Under the pieces are notes generated by a model. It made no database searches and was not told the origin of the DNA. It saw nothing but the letters and a program-made list of their open reading frames with translations. A stretch of DNA of 64,000 nt, taken from Marivirga salinae (GTDB lineage: Bacteria > Bacteroidota > Bacteroidia > Cytophagales > Cyclobacteriaceae). Below, one piece after another: positions 1 to 9,141 of the stretch. The DNA lies in NCBI RefSeq assembly GCF_030503855.1, contig NZ_CP129971.1, positions 379,501 through 443,500 of the forward strand, written 5' to 3'. A program made the position numbers and the translations under genes. Numbering within the stretch: the first letter of the stretch is position 1; every line of letters begins with the position of its first letter.

Positions 1-23
1 AAATAATAAGGGTTGATAAAAAA

Positions 24-593
24 TTAGAAGTCCAATCTTTTCATCACATGCTCTTCTACTCTTTCACAAAAAACCTGAGGCTTTAAAGTTCGCCAATTTA
101 AATGCTCAAACTGTCCACCGCAATTAATATATGTATCCACATTATATTGGGCCCATTCTTCCAAAACAAAATCTCGAAAATTCACACCTACTATCCAGCC
201 ATCTTCTACTTCATCAAACCATTCTTCATAATATTCATCATCCGAGCCATGAAAATTCAAGATGTTTTCACCTATTAGAATGTATTTGTTGATTCCCTGC
301 AACAACATATGTTCAATGATATTTCTTTTCAGATGCATGATGTCATTGTGCAAAGTATCATTCCATTCCCCTATCATTTCAATTACTGCAATCCCATCAT
401 CATAATTAGCGTATAAGATTTTTATGTAAAGTGTTTCAGAACCAATAGGATCCCAAGCGGGATCTATATAATAGCCATAGATTGTATCAGTATAAAGCTC
501 ATAATTATATTCCTTTCCATGAAAAGGAGAATGCTCATCAGATGAGGAATCATAATATTTTAGCCAGTTGTAGTAGGGCTCGATGTGGTGCAT
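24..593 (-). CDS. hypothetical protein, 189 aa
   Basis: A 189-residue acidic, aromatic-rich soluble protein with no signal peptide or membrane segment. It opens with an ATG and runs without interruption to a stop near the window edge. The sequence is rich in Trp, Tyr, Asp and Glu, including YDDGIAVIEMIGEWND near residue 65, which suggests a compact alpha/beta domain. I recognise no family or catalytic motif. It stands alone: the next gene on the same strand (murQ) ends about 190 bases upstream of its start, with no overlap. Reading frame and composition make a real gene likely, but function is unknown. Confidence 0.6.
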   Translation of the reverse strand: MHHIEPYYNWLKYYDSSSDEHSPFHGKEYNYELYTDTIYGYYIDPAWDPIGSETLYIKILYANYDDGIAVIEMIGEWNDTLHNDIMHLKRNIIEHMLLQGINKYILIGENILNFHGSDDEYYEEWFDEVEDGWIVGVNFRDFVLEEWAQYNVDTYINCGGQFEHLNWRTLKPQVFCERVEEHVMKRLDF

Positions 594-782
594 TTTGCAG
601 TACTAAATTATAGATTTAAAGTTATAAGTTTTAAGAATGGTTTTTGGGGTAAAAAAGTTTTAGAAATTTTTGATTTATTCTAAAGTCGGTAAAGTTTTGG
701 TGCTAAAACCAAAATGGGGGACATAAATCATTCATTTAATAAAGACCCTCTCGGAGCTATTTTTACATCCAATTCTAAGCCT

Positions 783-1586
783 TCACTCTTTCCCAGCCTC
801 AACAGCTTTCCTAACAGATCCATACTTCAGCAATAGCTTTTTAGCTACTTCATATTCAATTTCAAGCTCCTGCATAATCATTTTAGTGCCCCTATCCACC
901 AATTTATCATTACTTAACTGCATATCCACCATTCTATTGCCTTTTACATGCCCCAATTGAATCATAGCTGTGGTAGAAATCATATTCAAAACTAACTTCT
1001 GAGCAGTGCCTGCTTTCATCCTAGTACTTCCTGTCACGAACTCAGGCCCAACAGGGATTTCGATAGGAAAATCAGAGACCTTCACTACTTCCGAATCAGG
1101 ATTGCAAGTAATACAAGCAGTTCCAATTCCCTTTTCTTGAGCGATCTTTAATCCACCGATTACATAAGGCGTTCTTCCTGATGCAGCAATGCCAATTAAA
1201 AAATCCTTTTCAGTAATATTATACTCCTTCAAATCCTTCCAGGCTTGAGTTCTGTCATCTTCTGCAAATTCGACAGCCTTTCGGATGGCATTATCTCCAC
1301 CTGCTATCAAGCCTATTACTTTATCATGTCCTACTCCAAAAGTAGGCGGACACTCAGATGCATCCAAAATTCCTAACCTTCCGCTTGTGCCGGCTCCGAT
1401 ATAAAATAATCTCCCCTCAGCTTTCATTTTAACTACTATCTTTTCCAATGCTTTTTCAATCTGCGGAAGCGCCTTTTGAACTGAATGCGCAACGGATTGA
1501 TCTTCCTGATTGATCCCTTGAAGCAATTCGCCAATGGATAGATTTTCTAGATTATTGAAATTTGATTCTGATTCTGTAATACTCAT
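783..1586 (-). CDS. murQ: N-acetylmuramic acid 6-phosphate etherase
   Basis: Cleaves the D-lactyl ether of MurNAc-6-phosphate to give GlcNAc-6-phosphate and D-lactate during cytoplasmic recycling of the cell wall. The SIS-type sugar-isomerase fold is evident. Near residues 60-85 is IGAGTSGRLGILDASECPPT, the MurQ signature with its acid residue. IAASGRTPYVIGGL follows near 133, and STRMKAGTAQKLVLNM near 187 is the second family block. At 267 residues it is slightly shorter than the roughly 300-residue E. coli enzyme. Its ATG overlaps the TGA of the upstream sugar kinase (ATGA), so the two are translationally coupled and probably act in sequence on imported or recycled amino sugars. Confidence 0.95.
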   Translation of the reverse strand: MSITESESNFNNLENLSIGELLQGINQEDQSVAHSVQKALPQIEKALEKIVVKMKAEGRLFYIGAGTSGRLGILDASECPPTFGVGHDKVIGLIAGGDNAIRKAVEFAEDDRTQAWKDLKEYNITEKDFLIGIAASGRTPYVIGGLKIAQEKGIGTACITCNPDSEVVKVSDFPIEIPVGPEFVTGSTRMKAGTAQKLVLNMISTTAMIQLGHVKGNRMVDMQLSNDKLVDRGTKMIMQELEIEYEVAKKLLLKYGSVRKAVEAGKE

Positions 1587-2431
1587 GAATGCTGATTTTT
1601 ATGATAAAGTGTCAAGCCTGCTATTGGGCTTTCCATAAAATTACCTGCTGTTAAATTATTTTTTGTTAATACCATTCTCATGATGGAATTAGCATGAAAA
1701 GCAACTCCTCCTACAAAATGAATTGGTAAATTCTGATGTTGCTTAAATTTCAAAACGGATTTTTCCAGAAATAATTGAAATGATTCTGAAATTAGCTCAA
1801 AAAAGAACTTTTCCTTTTGATGTATTAAAGAAAATTGAAAGAATTGAGCAAAAAATCGATTAGGATAAGACTTTTGATAAATCTGTTCAAGCACATAATC
1901 TAAATTGACTTCTGGAAATGCATTAGTAAATTCTTCAGCTAGTTTGCTAGGCATTTCATCTTCCAAATAAGCTTTGAGCGTTAATTTCCCAATAAAATTA
2001 CCACTTCCTTCATCTCCTAAAGCATAACCTAATGAAATCATTCTTTCGGAAATAGTTGACCCATCATAATGGCAAGCATTGGCGCCCGTGCCTAAAATAC
2101 AAACAATTCCTTCTTCATTTCCACAGCTTGCCCTTGCTGCGGCTAGCATGTCATCTTCCACAGAAATCTGATCACATTTAAAAAAATCTTTAAAAACCGA
2201 TTTTATTTTTTCTTTATTCTTTTGTTGACCACAACCTGCTCCATAATAATTAATCTCATTTATATCTTGAAGATTTTTATCCTTAAAATCAACTCTCAAG
2301 CTTTCAATAAGCTCTTTCTCTGATATTAAATAAGGATTTATACCACTTGTTTTGAATTGTTCAATGGTATTGTCATCCATGATAAGTCGCCAATCTGTCT
2401 TACTCGAACCGCTATCTGCTATAAGCTGCAT
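1583..2431 (-). CDS. BadF/BadG-type N-acetylglucosamine kinase-like protein
   Basis: A 282-residue ASKHA-fold kinase of the BadF/BadG/BcrA/BcrD ATPase family, the group that includes eukaryotic GlcNAc kinase. The N-terminal phosphate-1 loop reads LIADSGSSKTDWRL. The central motif EDDMLAAARA is followed by IVCILGTGANACHYDG, and LGYALGDEGSGNFIGK near 150 completes the nucleotide fold. It is the first gene of a two-gene minus-strand operon with murQ, overlapping by four bases. This context suggests phosphorylation of GlcNAc or MurNAc before the etherase step, although the exact sugar cannot be read from sequence. The start is ATG, with no competing upstream start. Confidence 0.88.
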   Translation of the reverse strand: MQLIADSGSSKTDWRLIMDDNTIEQFKTSGINPYLISEKELIESLRVDFKDKNLQDINEINYYGAGCGQQKNKEKIKSVFKDFFKCDQISVEDDMLAAARASCGNEEGIVCILGTGANACHYDGSTISERMISLGYALGDEGSGNFIGKLTLKAYLEDEMPSKLAEEFTNAFPEVNLDYVLEQIYQKSYPNRFFAQFFQFSLIHQKEKFFFELISESFQLFLEKSVLKFKQHQNLPIHFVGGVAFHANSIMRMVLTKNNLTAGNFMESPIAGLTLYHKNQHS

Positions 2432-2513
2432 TAATCTTTATAATTATTTTAACGTGTAAATTTAACATGAACTGAAATTTATATAACTTAGGAATCAAAT
2501 AATACTTAAAGTT

Positions 2514-2873
2514 GTGAAAAATAGTAAACTGATGGGACTTTTGGGACTAGATAAAATAATAGAATCATTACAAAAATTGCTAGAAGTACGTATAGCAATG
2601 ATAAGAGAGGAAATAGAAGAAAAAGTAGCAGAGAAATTAGCTAAACTTTTGCCGCTACTTTTAGTGGTATCCACCATAAGCTTGTTGATTCTATTTGCCA
2701 GTTTGACATTAGCTTTTTATCTAACCGAAATTATGGAAAGCTATGTTTATGGTTTTGGAATAGTCTCATTAGGATATTTGTTACTGACCATCATCTTCAT
2801 TCTATTGAAGGACAGTAAATTTATGAAAAAAGTATTTAGTGATTCCATCAACAAATCAACTAAAGTGGAGTAA
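2514..2873 (+). CDS. phage-holin-family (superfamily III / YqjE-like) membrane protein
   Basis: A 119-residue protein with an amphipathic, charged N-terminal helix (about residues 10-45, rich in Glu and Lys) followed by two hydrophobic helices at about 45-72 and 80-100. This matches the Actinobacterial holin-X / YqjE-like layout common as a small membrane protein in Bacteroidota. The predicted start is GTG at 2514, and an ATG six codons later (2532) is possible. It is read divergently from the kinase-murQ operon and leads a three-gene run with the two following genes. Involvement in envelope stress or membrane organisation is inferred, and lysis function is unlikely outside a prophage. Confidence 0.7.
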   Translation: MKNSKLMGLLGLDKIIESLQKLLEVRIAMIREEIEEKVAEKLAKLLPLLLVVSTISLLILFASLTLAFYLTEIMESYVYGFGIVSLGYLLLTIIFILLKDSKFMKKVFSDSINKSTKVE

Positions 2874-2897
2874 TTTTAATTTTTAAATTCAAGAAGC

Positions 2898-3302
2898 ATG
2901 AGTAATAAAGATCAGCTACTAGAGAGAAGCAAGAAATATGAAAAAGATCTATCAGAGCAATTAAGCGAATATTCAGGTAAAGCTGAAAAGTTCGGGAAAA
3001 ACGCTTTGATGATTGCTGGAGGAGTTTTTTTAGCTTACCAAGCTGTAAAGCTTATAACAGGAGGAGGCAAAAAAAACAGAAAATCTCAGGTTTATAAGGA
3101 AGTACATGAGGATGAAAGCGATTATGATGACTCCCCCCGAATTATTATAAGAAGGGATGAAAGTAGTAATAATAGTGGTATTATGACTTTGCTTAAAGCA
3201 GAGGTTGGCGGAATTCTGGTAGCAATAGCAAGAGATAAAATTCTGGAATTTTTAAGTCAGTTGGAAAATAGAAAATCTAATGACAGAGAAGAAGAAGCTT
3301 AA
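2898..3302 (+). CDS. small envelope protein with one membrane helix (YtxH-like context)
   Basis: A 134-residue protein: charged coiled N-terminus (1-35), a hydrophobic stretch KNALMIAGGVFLAYQAVKLI near residues 34-53 that could insert in the membrane, then a Lys/Asp-rich linker and a second weakly hydrophobic helix near 95-118. It begins 24 bases after the holin-like gene and overlaps the start of the GGGP-synthase homologue by 23 bases, so the three form an operon. No catalytic motif is visible. The pairing of a holin-III-like protein with a short one-helix protein is a frequent Bacteroidota arrangement, but no function can be assigned. Confidence 0.65.
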   Translation: MSNKDQLLERSKKYEKDLSEQLSEYSGKAEKFGKNALMIAGGVFLAYQAVKLITGGGKKNRKSQVYKEVHEDESDYDDSPRIIIRRDESSNNSGIMTLLKAEVGGILVAIARDKILEFLSQLENRKSNDREEEA

Positions 3303-4050
3303 CCATCTTATAACTCAAAAGGCAAACGGACAGAAATTTTTTGCCTTGCTCATTGATCCTGATAAAGTTCATGACAGAGCTTCTTTACAGCGCTTGGTCA
3401 ATATGGCGATCGAAAATGAAGTAGACTTCTTCTTTGTAGGCGGAAGTCTGATTGTTTCTGATTTTCTAAGCAGTTGTATAGCTGATATTAAATCTGCCAC
3501 TGATATTCCTATAATTCTATTTCCAGGAAATAATCAATATATCGATCTGCAATCTGATGCTATCCTTTACCTTTCTTTGATTTCAGGTCGAAATCCTGAT
3601 TTATTGATAGGTCAGCATGTTTTATCTGCTCCGATTTTGAAAAGAAGTAAAATGGAAGTTTGGCCTACAGGCTATATGCTTATTGATGGCGGCAATAAAA
3701 CCTCAGTTTCCTATATGAGCAATACGAATCCTATCCCTCATGACAAAAGTGACATAGCAGTAAGCACTGCCATTGCAGGTGAATTATTAGGTCTTCAGCT
3801 TATTTATATGGATGCAGGCAGTGGAGCTGATAAAATGATCAGTGAAAAAATGATTGCTTCTGTTAAAAGAGCAGTTGATATTCCATTAATAATTGGAGGT
3901 GGTATTAATTCCGTAGCTAAAGCAAAAAACGCCTGGAAATCAGGCGCTGATGTGATAGTTGTGGGTAATGCCATAGAGCAAAACCCACAATTATTGATAG
4001 AAATGACTGAAGCAAAGATTTTGCTCAATCAAAAATTACATAGAATCTAA
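3280..4050 (+). CDS. geranylgeranylglyceryl phosphate synthase family protein (PcrB-like)
   Basis: TIM-barrel prenyltransferase that joins glycerol-1-phosphate to a polyprenyl diphosphate. It is used for ether lipids in archaea, and homologues are widespread in Bacteroidota. The N-terminal substrate motif is FALLIDPDKV (about 20-29). FVGGSLIVSDF near 52 and ISGRNPDLLIGQH near 100 follow, and the phosphate-binding end has YMDAGSGAD near 180, LIIGGGINS near 204 and ADVIVVGNAIE near 222. The length of 256 residues is usual for the family. Its ATG lies inside the end of the preceding membrane-protein gene. The lipid product in this organism is not evident from sequence. Confidence 0.9.
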   Translation: MTEKKKLNHLITQKANGQKFFALLIDPDKVHDRASLQRLVNMAIENEVDFFFVGGSLIVSDFLSSCIADIKSATDIPIILFPGNNQYIDLQSDAILYLSLISGRNPDLLIGQHVLSAPILKRSKMEVWPTGYMLIDGGNKTSVSYMSNTNPIPHDKSDIAVSTAIAGELLGLQLIYMDAGSGADKMISEKMIASVKRAVDIPLIIGGGINSVAKAKNAWKSGADVIVVGNAIEQNPQLLIEMTEAKILLNQKLHRI

Positions 4051-4134
4051 TAATTAAATACGCAGATCTATTCAGTTGATCTAAATATCAAGGAGGTATA
4101 AACCTTTATCGTTTAATTGCCAAATAGGCGCTAT

Positions 4135-5058
4135 TTAAACGTTCATTAAAGATTCTCTTCTTCTCATTTTTCCTGCAGGAATTCCGAACATCATTTTAAA
4201 TCTTCGGCAGAAGTATGCAGTATCTTTATATCCAACTTCATGTCCAATATCTCTGATGCTTTTCTTAGAAGTTCTCAATAAGGTAACCGCTTCTTCCATT
4301 CGCTGATACTCGATATAATCCTGAGGATTAATACCTGTTAGCATTTTGAAATATTGACCAACATAATCTTCCGACACATTAGCAACCTCAGCAAGCTTCT
4401 TATTGGATAAATCACCACCTAAGTGCTCATTTATATAGTTGAAGATGTCAATTAAACGAGGATCTTTAAAATAAGTACTATTAGTAGCCAATTGCTCAAC
4501 AAATAATTTGTTACGAACAATATGTCTAAATAATTCAACTAGTAAATATTCCGTTAGGACTTTTACCATTCGGTCAGAGCCTGGTTCCTCGCTCTTTAAT
4601 TCTTCAAAAACCTTATCGTGTAATGACTTGATGGTATCATTACTGAAAATGAATGGAGGAATGTCAAGTGATGCGAAAAAGTTAACAGAATCGAATACTT
4701 TCGCTTCGAATGAAATATAACTAAAGCTATCTCCACCTTCTATTAATAATTCATCATGACTAATGGAATTAAAATATTCCGCCTTGCCAGTTATGAATTT
4801 ATCATTGGTAATGGTTTCGATTTGACTACCTCTACCGTAGGTGATTTGATGTGCTTTTCCACCAGGAATAAAAGCAAAATCACCTTCCTTAGCCAGTAAT
4901 TTTTCTTCCCCCAACAGCACTTCTCCCTTATTGACCCAAATAACTTTGTTCTCTACTTCATAGAGGTTATTTACGGTTACAGGCTTTTGAATTTTAATAT
5001 TCTTTGCTTTGACGAATTTAACGCCCAAAGACTCAATGATTTTGTTGTAATCTTCCAT
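4135..5058 (-). CDS. AraC-family transcriptional regulator with N-terminal cupin
   Basis: A 307-residue regulator. The N-terminal half contains a cupin-like sensor region (ending in GDFAFIPGGKAHQITYG near residue 60-75). The C-terminal 100 residues form the double helix-turn-helix of AraC/XylS proteins: LAEVANVSEDYVGQYFKM for the first recognition unit, and IRDIGHEVGYKDTAYFCRRF for the second, followed by FGIPAGKMRRRES. The gene stands alone between the GGGP-synthase gene (convergent) and acyl-CoA dehydrogenase (same strand, separated by a terminator). It probably senses a small ligand, but its target is unknown. A homologous regulator is commonly single-copy in Cytophagales. Confidence 0.88.
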   Translation of the reverse strand: MEDYNKIIESLGVKFVKAKNIKIQKPVTVNNLYEVENKVIWVNKGEVLLGEEKLLAKEGDFAFIPGGKAHQITYGRGSQIETITNDKFITGKAEYFNSISHDELLIEGGDSFSYISFEAKVFDSVNFFASLDIPPFIFSNDTIKSLHDKVFEELKSEEPGSDRMVKVLTEYLLVELFRHIVRNKLFVEQLATNSTYFKDPRLIDIFNYINEHLGGDLSNKKLAEVANVSEDYVGQYFKMLTGINPQDYIEYQRMEEAVTLLRTSKKSIRDIGHEVGYKDTAYFCRRFKMMFGIPAGKMRRRESLMNV

Positions 5059-5155
5059 TTTCTTGTTTTATGAATGGATTAACTGTAAAAAGTAAAAGTA
5101 TTGTTTTCAATAATTGTATAAATCTAATGAATAATAGCTTTATATCAAAACAAAT

Positions 5156-5195
5156 AAAAAACGCACAACCCTAAATAGTATGTAAGGTTGTGCGT
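5156..5195 (-). terminator. intrinsic terminator after acyl-CoA dehydrogenase
   Basis: Read on the minus strand, a stem ACGCACAACC / GGTTGTGCGT closes around a loop of about 15 bases and is followed by a run of T. It sits between the end of the acyl-CoA dehydrogenase gene and the start of the AraC gene, so it separates the two transcripts. Confidence 0.85.
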
Positions 5196-5271
5196 AATAA
5201 CGAAGTAACTATTGAATTATTTTAAGATTTCCGCTTTAAATCCAAAAGAAAAATCCTATCGATAATCTTAA

Positions 5272-6411
5272 TTATTTTAAGATATTTCTTGAAATAACAA
5301 TTTTTTGTATCTCTGATGTCCCCTCATAAATCTGAGTAATTTTAGCATCCCTCATCAATCGCTCAACATGATACTCCTTAACGAAACCATATCCACCGTG
5401 GACTTGTACTGCTTCCACTGTAGTATCCATTGCAACTTGAGAAGCATATAATTTCGCCATTGCACTCGCTTGAGAAAAATCTTGCTTTTGATCTTTCAAC
5501 CACGCGGCTTTCAAACAAAGCAAACGTGCCGTCTCTATTTGAGTTGCCATATCAGCTAATTTAAAAGCAATAGCTTGATGTTGACTGATTTCTTTACCAA
5601 ATGCTTTCCTTTCTTTAGAATATTTTAAAGCTAACTCATAAGCACCTGATGCAATTCCTAATGCTTGAGAGGCAATTCCAATTCTACCACCATTTAAAGT
5701 AGCCATTGCGAAATTAAAACCAAAACCGTCTTCACCGATTCTGTTTTCTTTAGGAACTTTCATATCTTGGAACATCAAAGAATGCGTATCAGAACCTCTG
5801 ATGCCTAATTTCTCTTCTTTTTTCCCTACTACAAAACCTTCAGTTTCTCTTTCAACAATCAAGGCATTAATTCCTTTGTGTCCCTTTTCTTTATCGGTTT
5901 GGGCAATTACCAAATAAACAGACGCACTGTTACCGTTAGTTATCCAGTTTTTAGTTCCGTTTACTAAATAATGATCTCCTTTATCTTCTGCAGTCGTTCT
6001 TTGAGAAGTAGCATCAGAACCAGCTTCTGGCTCTGAAAGACAGAAAGCTCCAATAATTTCACCAGTGGCTAGTCTTTTAAGATACTTTTCCTTTTGTTCT
6101 TCTGTCCCAAATTTTTCTAATCCCCAACAAACTAATGAATTGTTAACGGACATGGCAACTGACGCAGAACTATCAATTTTGGAAATTTCTTCCATTGCCA
6201 ATACATAGGAAACAGTGTCCATTCCGCCACCATTATATTTAGGATCCACCATCATTCCCATGAATCCTAATTCTCCCATTTTCTTAATCTGCTCTGCAGG
6301 AAATTTTTCGTGAGTATCTCTTTCGATTACTCCAGGTAATAAATCATTTTGTGCAAAATCTCTAGCAGCAGCTTGAACCGCTAACTGCTCTTCAGTGAGT
6401 TGAAAATCCAT
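5272..6411 (-). CDS. acyl-CoA dehydrogenase (short-chain/butyryl type)
   Basis: FAD flavoprotein that oxidises acyl-CoA to trans-2-enoyl-CoA, passing electrons to ETF. At 379 residues it has the standard three-domain layout. The helical N-domain begins FQLTEEQLAVQAAARDFA. The beta domain has GAFCLSEPEAGSDA (about 127-140) and NWITNGNSA. The C-domain carries RKAFGKEISQHQAIAFKLAD and the flavin/dimer motif QVHGGYGFVKEYHVERLMRD. The catalytic glutamate is in IYEGTSEIQ close to the C-terminus, the position used by short-chain enzymes. It is monocistronic, with its own terminator downstream. Substrate chain length is inferred from the catalytic Glu position and overall similarity. Confidence 0.95.
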   Translation of the reverse strand: MDFQLTEEQLAVQAAARDFAQNDLLPGVIERDTHEKFPAEQIKKMGELGFMGMMVDPKYNGGGMDTVSYVLAMEEISKIDSSASVAMSVNNSLVCWGLEKFGTEEQKEKYLKRLATGEIIGAFCLSEPEAGSDATSQRTTAEDKGDHYLVNGTKNWITNGNSASVYLVIAQTDKEKGHKGINALIVERETEGFVVGKKEEKLGIRGSDTHSLMFQDMKVPKENRIGEDGFGFNFAMATLNGGRIGIASQALGIASGAYELALKYSKERKAFGKEISQHQAIAFKLADMATQIETARLLCLKAAWLKDQKQDFSQASAMAKLYASQVAMDTTVEAVQVHGGYGFVKEYHVERLMRDAKITQIYEGTSEIQKIVISRNILK

Positions 6412-6490
6412 CTATAAATTATTTTTTTGTCGTTTCAGTGCAAAAACAATGTGTTCCTGCAAAAGTTTTGCAAATATAGGAAAAATACAT

Positions 6491-7186
6491 TTAATCTCGG
6501 ATGCCTAGAAACATCAGTATGTAATATAACAATGTAACCAATGAAGCAATAGCTGCCACCAAATAAGTTCTTGCAGCCCATTTCAATGAATCTTTTGCCA
6601 TATCATGTTCTTGTGGAGTAGTCACTCCAGAAGTTGTCATCCAGGCTAATCCCCTTTTACTTGCATCATATTCTACTGGTAAAGTGATAAAAGCAAAAAG
6701 TGTGAAAATAGTATAGCAACCTATAATAACCATTAATGCTATCTGAGGACTGATAAGACCATTAAGAATAAAAGCACCAAATAGCATAGCCATTAAAACA
6801 AAGTTCATGATTTTTGCACTTACATTTTGTATTGGGACCAGAGCCGACCGCAATTCCAAAAATGAATAAGCTTGAGCATGTTGTACCGCATGACCTACCT
6901 CGTGAGCAGCAATTGCCACCGCTGCAGCTGACCTATTATTATAAACCTCTTCACTTAAATTAACAGTTTTATTAGAGGGGTTATAATGATCAGTTAGCTG
7001 TCCAGCAACAGACATTACTTTGACATCGTGTATCCCATTATCTTTCAACATTTTTTCAGCAGCTTCTCTGCCCGAAATGCCTGAACTTAACCTTATTTGG
7101 GAATATTTTTTAAATTTATTCTTCAATTTGGATTGCACCGCATAACTAACTATGCCGAATCCTATAATAATTACTAAAATGAACAT
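6491..7186 (-). CDS. zinc metallopeptidase, YugP-like membrane protein
   Basis: Integral membrane protein of 231 residues in the neutral zinc metallopeptidase family (Zn_peptidase_2). A hydrophobic N-terminal anchor is followed by the zinc motif HEVGHAVQH near residue 97, then three hydrophobic segments at about 130-150, 153-172 and 205-228. The third zinc ligand is likely an acidic residue in LPVEYDASKRGLAW. It lies seven bases after rfaE2 on the same strand and probably ends the panD-flippase-rfaE2 transcript. The physiological substrate of this family is unknown. Confidence 0.88.
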   Translation of the reverse strand: MFILVIIIGFGIVSYAVQSKLKNKFKKYSQIRLSSGISGREAAEKMLKDNGIHDVKVMSVAGQLTDHYNPSNKTVNLSEEVYNNRSAAAVAIAAHEVGHAVQHAQAYSFLELRSALVPIQNVSAKIMNFVLMAMLFGAFILNGLISPQIALMVIIGCYTIFTLFAFITLPVEYDASKRGLAWMTTSGVTTPQEHDMAKDSLKWAARTYLVAAIASLVTLLYYILMFLGIRD

Positions 7187-7192
7187 TTTATT

Positions 7193-7663
7193 CTATTGGT
7201 TTATTTTGTTAATAATATTGGTGGTAGAATATCCGTCTACCAATTCAATTGTCTCGACTTTTCCACCGTTTTCCATTACGATTTCTGCCCCTATAATGTT
7301 GCTAATATTATAGTCGCTACCTTTTACTAAAATATCGGGTATAAGTTGTTTTATTAAAGATAATGGAGTGTCTTCCGAGAAAAATACTACGGCATCTACA
7401 AATGATAATGCTGCTATAATTCTAGCTCTTGCTTGCTCATTATTCACAGGTCTTGTCGGACCTTTTAATTTACTGACTGAAGCATCTGTGTTTAGTGCTA
7501 CAATCAATTTATCGCCTTTAGAAGCCGCCTTTTCCAAATAATCAACATGCCCTAAATGTAAAATATCAAAGCAGCCATTTGTAAACACCACTTGCTGATC
7601 TTTCCACTCCTGTCTTTTTTTGATTAAAGCTTCTAAATTCAATATTTTATCAGCTGTTGGCAT
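7193..7663 (-). CDS. rfaE2: D-glycero-beta-D-manno-heptose 1-phosphate adenylyltransferase
   Basis: Nucleotidyltransferase that makes ADP-heptose for LPS core synthesis. It is the stand-alone form of the C-terminal domain of HldE. The 156-residue protein carries the cytidylyltransferase signature FTNGCFDILHLGHVDYL (near 28-45) with the GHxxxL-type HLGHVDYL and the late motif VDGYSTTNIINKI. The start ATG overlaps the end of the flippase-like gene by 14 bases, and the metallopeptidase gene follows 7 bases later. Stand-alone RfaE2 is common in Bacteroidota, where the kinase partner is encoded elsewhere. Confidence 0.93.
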   Translation of the reverse strand: MPTADKILNLEALIKKRQEWKDQQVVFTNGCFDILHLGHVDYLEKAASKGDKLIVALNTDASVSKLKGPTRPVNNEQARARIIAALSFVDAVVFFSEDTPLSLIKQLIPDILVKGSDYNISNIIGAEIVMENGGKVETIELVDGYSTTNIINKINQ

Positions 7664-8672
7664 AGGCTTGATTTGAATTTCTTTTTGGAATAATCATACT
7701 TATAAACAAAGATATAGAACCTACTACGATAATAGCAATAGAATTAGTGGTATGCAGAATGAAGGCGAAAATTATTCCTTCCTTTTCAGCCACTCCATAT
7801 AATAACAATCCTGCGCCTACTAAATAATGAAAAGCCCCTATTCCGCCCTGAACTGGAGCGGCCATGCCAATCCCTCCTAATACTAATAAAATAAAGCCTG
7901 CTGAAAACCCAAGATTGGAAGTTGGCTCCATGCTGAAAAACATCACGTAGGTCATAAAGTAATAACACACCCAAATCCCTATAGTGGTAATCCAAAACAA
8001 TCCAGGTTTTTTCAATTTTCTAACCGAAGTAATTCCTTCCACTAATTGACGAAGAAAAGCCGTTAACTTATTGAAGTACTTGTTTTTCCTTAAAAAAGCC
8101 TGATTTCTTTTTAAAAGAAAGAAAATCACAATACCGCCTATTAAAAAAGTGACCCCTACTATCATTAATGTGAGAAAGTTTTCTTCCAAGCCTGTAGCTT
8201 TATCTAAAAAGAGATTTAAAAAGAAATCCTTCAATCTACGAAATTCGATTATAAGTGTAAATGCAACTATTAATAGTAAGCAAATCATGTCGAAGATTCG
8301 CTCAGTCACCACACTCCCGAAACCTCTACTAACAGAAACATTATCCGTATTCTTCAAAATCCCACATCTAGATACTTCTCCCATCCTAGGGACTACGAAA
8401 TTCGCAAGATATCCCACCATAACAGCTAAAAAAGTTCTGGAGGTTTTGAGATGGTAACCCATTGGTTCTAATAACATATTCCAGCGCCAAGCCCTCAAAA
8501 GATGGCTAAACATTGCTAAAGCGATAGAAAGATATATCCAAATCAGATTCGCATTTCTGAATCTTTCCATCATCTCATTAAAATCTACATCTTTATAGAG
8601 ATACCAAAATAGTAAGGCTGCTATTGCTAATGAAAGCGTATATTTAAGAAATGATTGAAGTCCTTTTCTCAA
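7650..8672 (-). CDS. flippase-like integral membrane protein (LPG synthase TM / AglD family)
   Basis: About 340 residues with seven or eight hydrophobic segments, matching the lysylphosphatidylglycerol synthase transmembrane domain family (UPF0104). Typical blocks are SHLLRAWRWNMLLEPMG near 58, the VPRMGEVSRCGIL block near 93-105, and GGIGAFHYLVGAGLLLYG near 275. The only start in the first 30 codons is TTG at 8672, directly after the panD stop, so it is probably coupled to panD. The family is thought to move or modify lipid-linked substrates, and here the company of rfaE2 hints at envelope glycolipid work. The true substrate is unknown. Confidence 0.85.
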   Translation of the reverse strand: MRKGLQSFLKYTLSLAIAALLFWYLYKDVDFNEMMERFRNANLIWIYLSIALAMFSHLLRAWRWNMLLEPMGYHLKTSRTFLAVMVGYLANFVVPRMGEVSRCGILKNTDNVSVSRGFGSVVTERIFDMICLLLIVAFTLIIEFRRLKDFFLNLFLDKATGLEENFLTLMIVGVTFLIGGIVIFFLLKRNQAFLRKNKYFNKLTAFLRQLVEGITSVRKLKKPGLFWITTIGIWVCYYFMTYVMFFSMEPTSNLGFSAGFILLVLGGIGMAAPVQGGIGAFHYLVGAGLLLYGVAEKEGIIFAFILHTTNSIAIIVVGSISLFISMIIPKRNSNQAYANS

Positions 8673-8675
8673 TGA

Positions 8676-9023
8676 TTAGGGAAGTTTATTATTTGCATCT
8701 GGGAAAATTAAAGAAGGCTTAAATGATTTTGCTTCTTCAAAATCCATATGTGCATATCCAATGATGATGATGATATCACCAACCTGCACTTTTCTTGCAG
8801 CTGGCCCATTTAAGCACACCATTCCAGAGCCTCGCTCTCCTTTTATGACATAAGTCTCCAATCGCTCACCATTGTTGATGTTCACAATCTGGACTTTTTC
8901 ATTTTCTATAAGGTTAGAGGCTTCCATCAAATCTTCATCGATGGTGATGCTTCCAACATAGTGTAATTCTGCTTGAGTAACCTTTACTCTGTGAATTTTT
9001 GATTTACAAACTTCAATTAACAT
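8676..9023 (-). CDS. panD: aspartate 1-decarboxylase
   Basis: Pyruvoyl enzyme converting L-aspartate to beta-alanine for pantothenate and CoA synthesis. At 115 residues it is of normal size. The self-cleavage site that generates the pyruvoyl group is visible as HYVGSIT (Gly-Ser at about residues 24-25), preceded by [27 protein letters not shown] near 72-84 is also family-typical. Its partner panC lies about 120 bases upstream on the same strand. The flippase-like gene starts 3 bases after its stop. Maturation may need no PanM-type factor in this lineage, but that cannot be judged here. Confidence 0.96.
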   Translation of the reverse strand: MLIEVCKSKIHRVKVTQAELHYVGSITIDEDLMEASNLIENEKVQIVNINNGERLETYVIKGERGSGMVCLNGPAARKVQVGDIIIIIGYAHMDFEEAKSFKPSLIFPDANNKLP

Positions 9024-9141
9024 ACTATACTCTTCAAATTGGGGTGCAAAGTTATGAAATTAAATAGAGCCTATTAGGCAATTACCTGATATAAATTTAT
9101 ATCTGTTTGATATCCAGTACCAAATAATAAATCCTTAATTA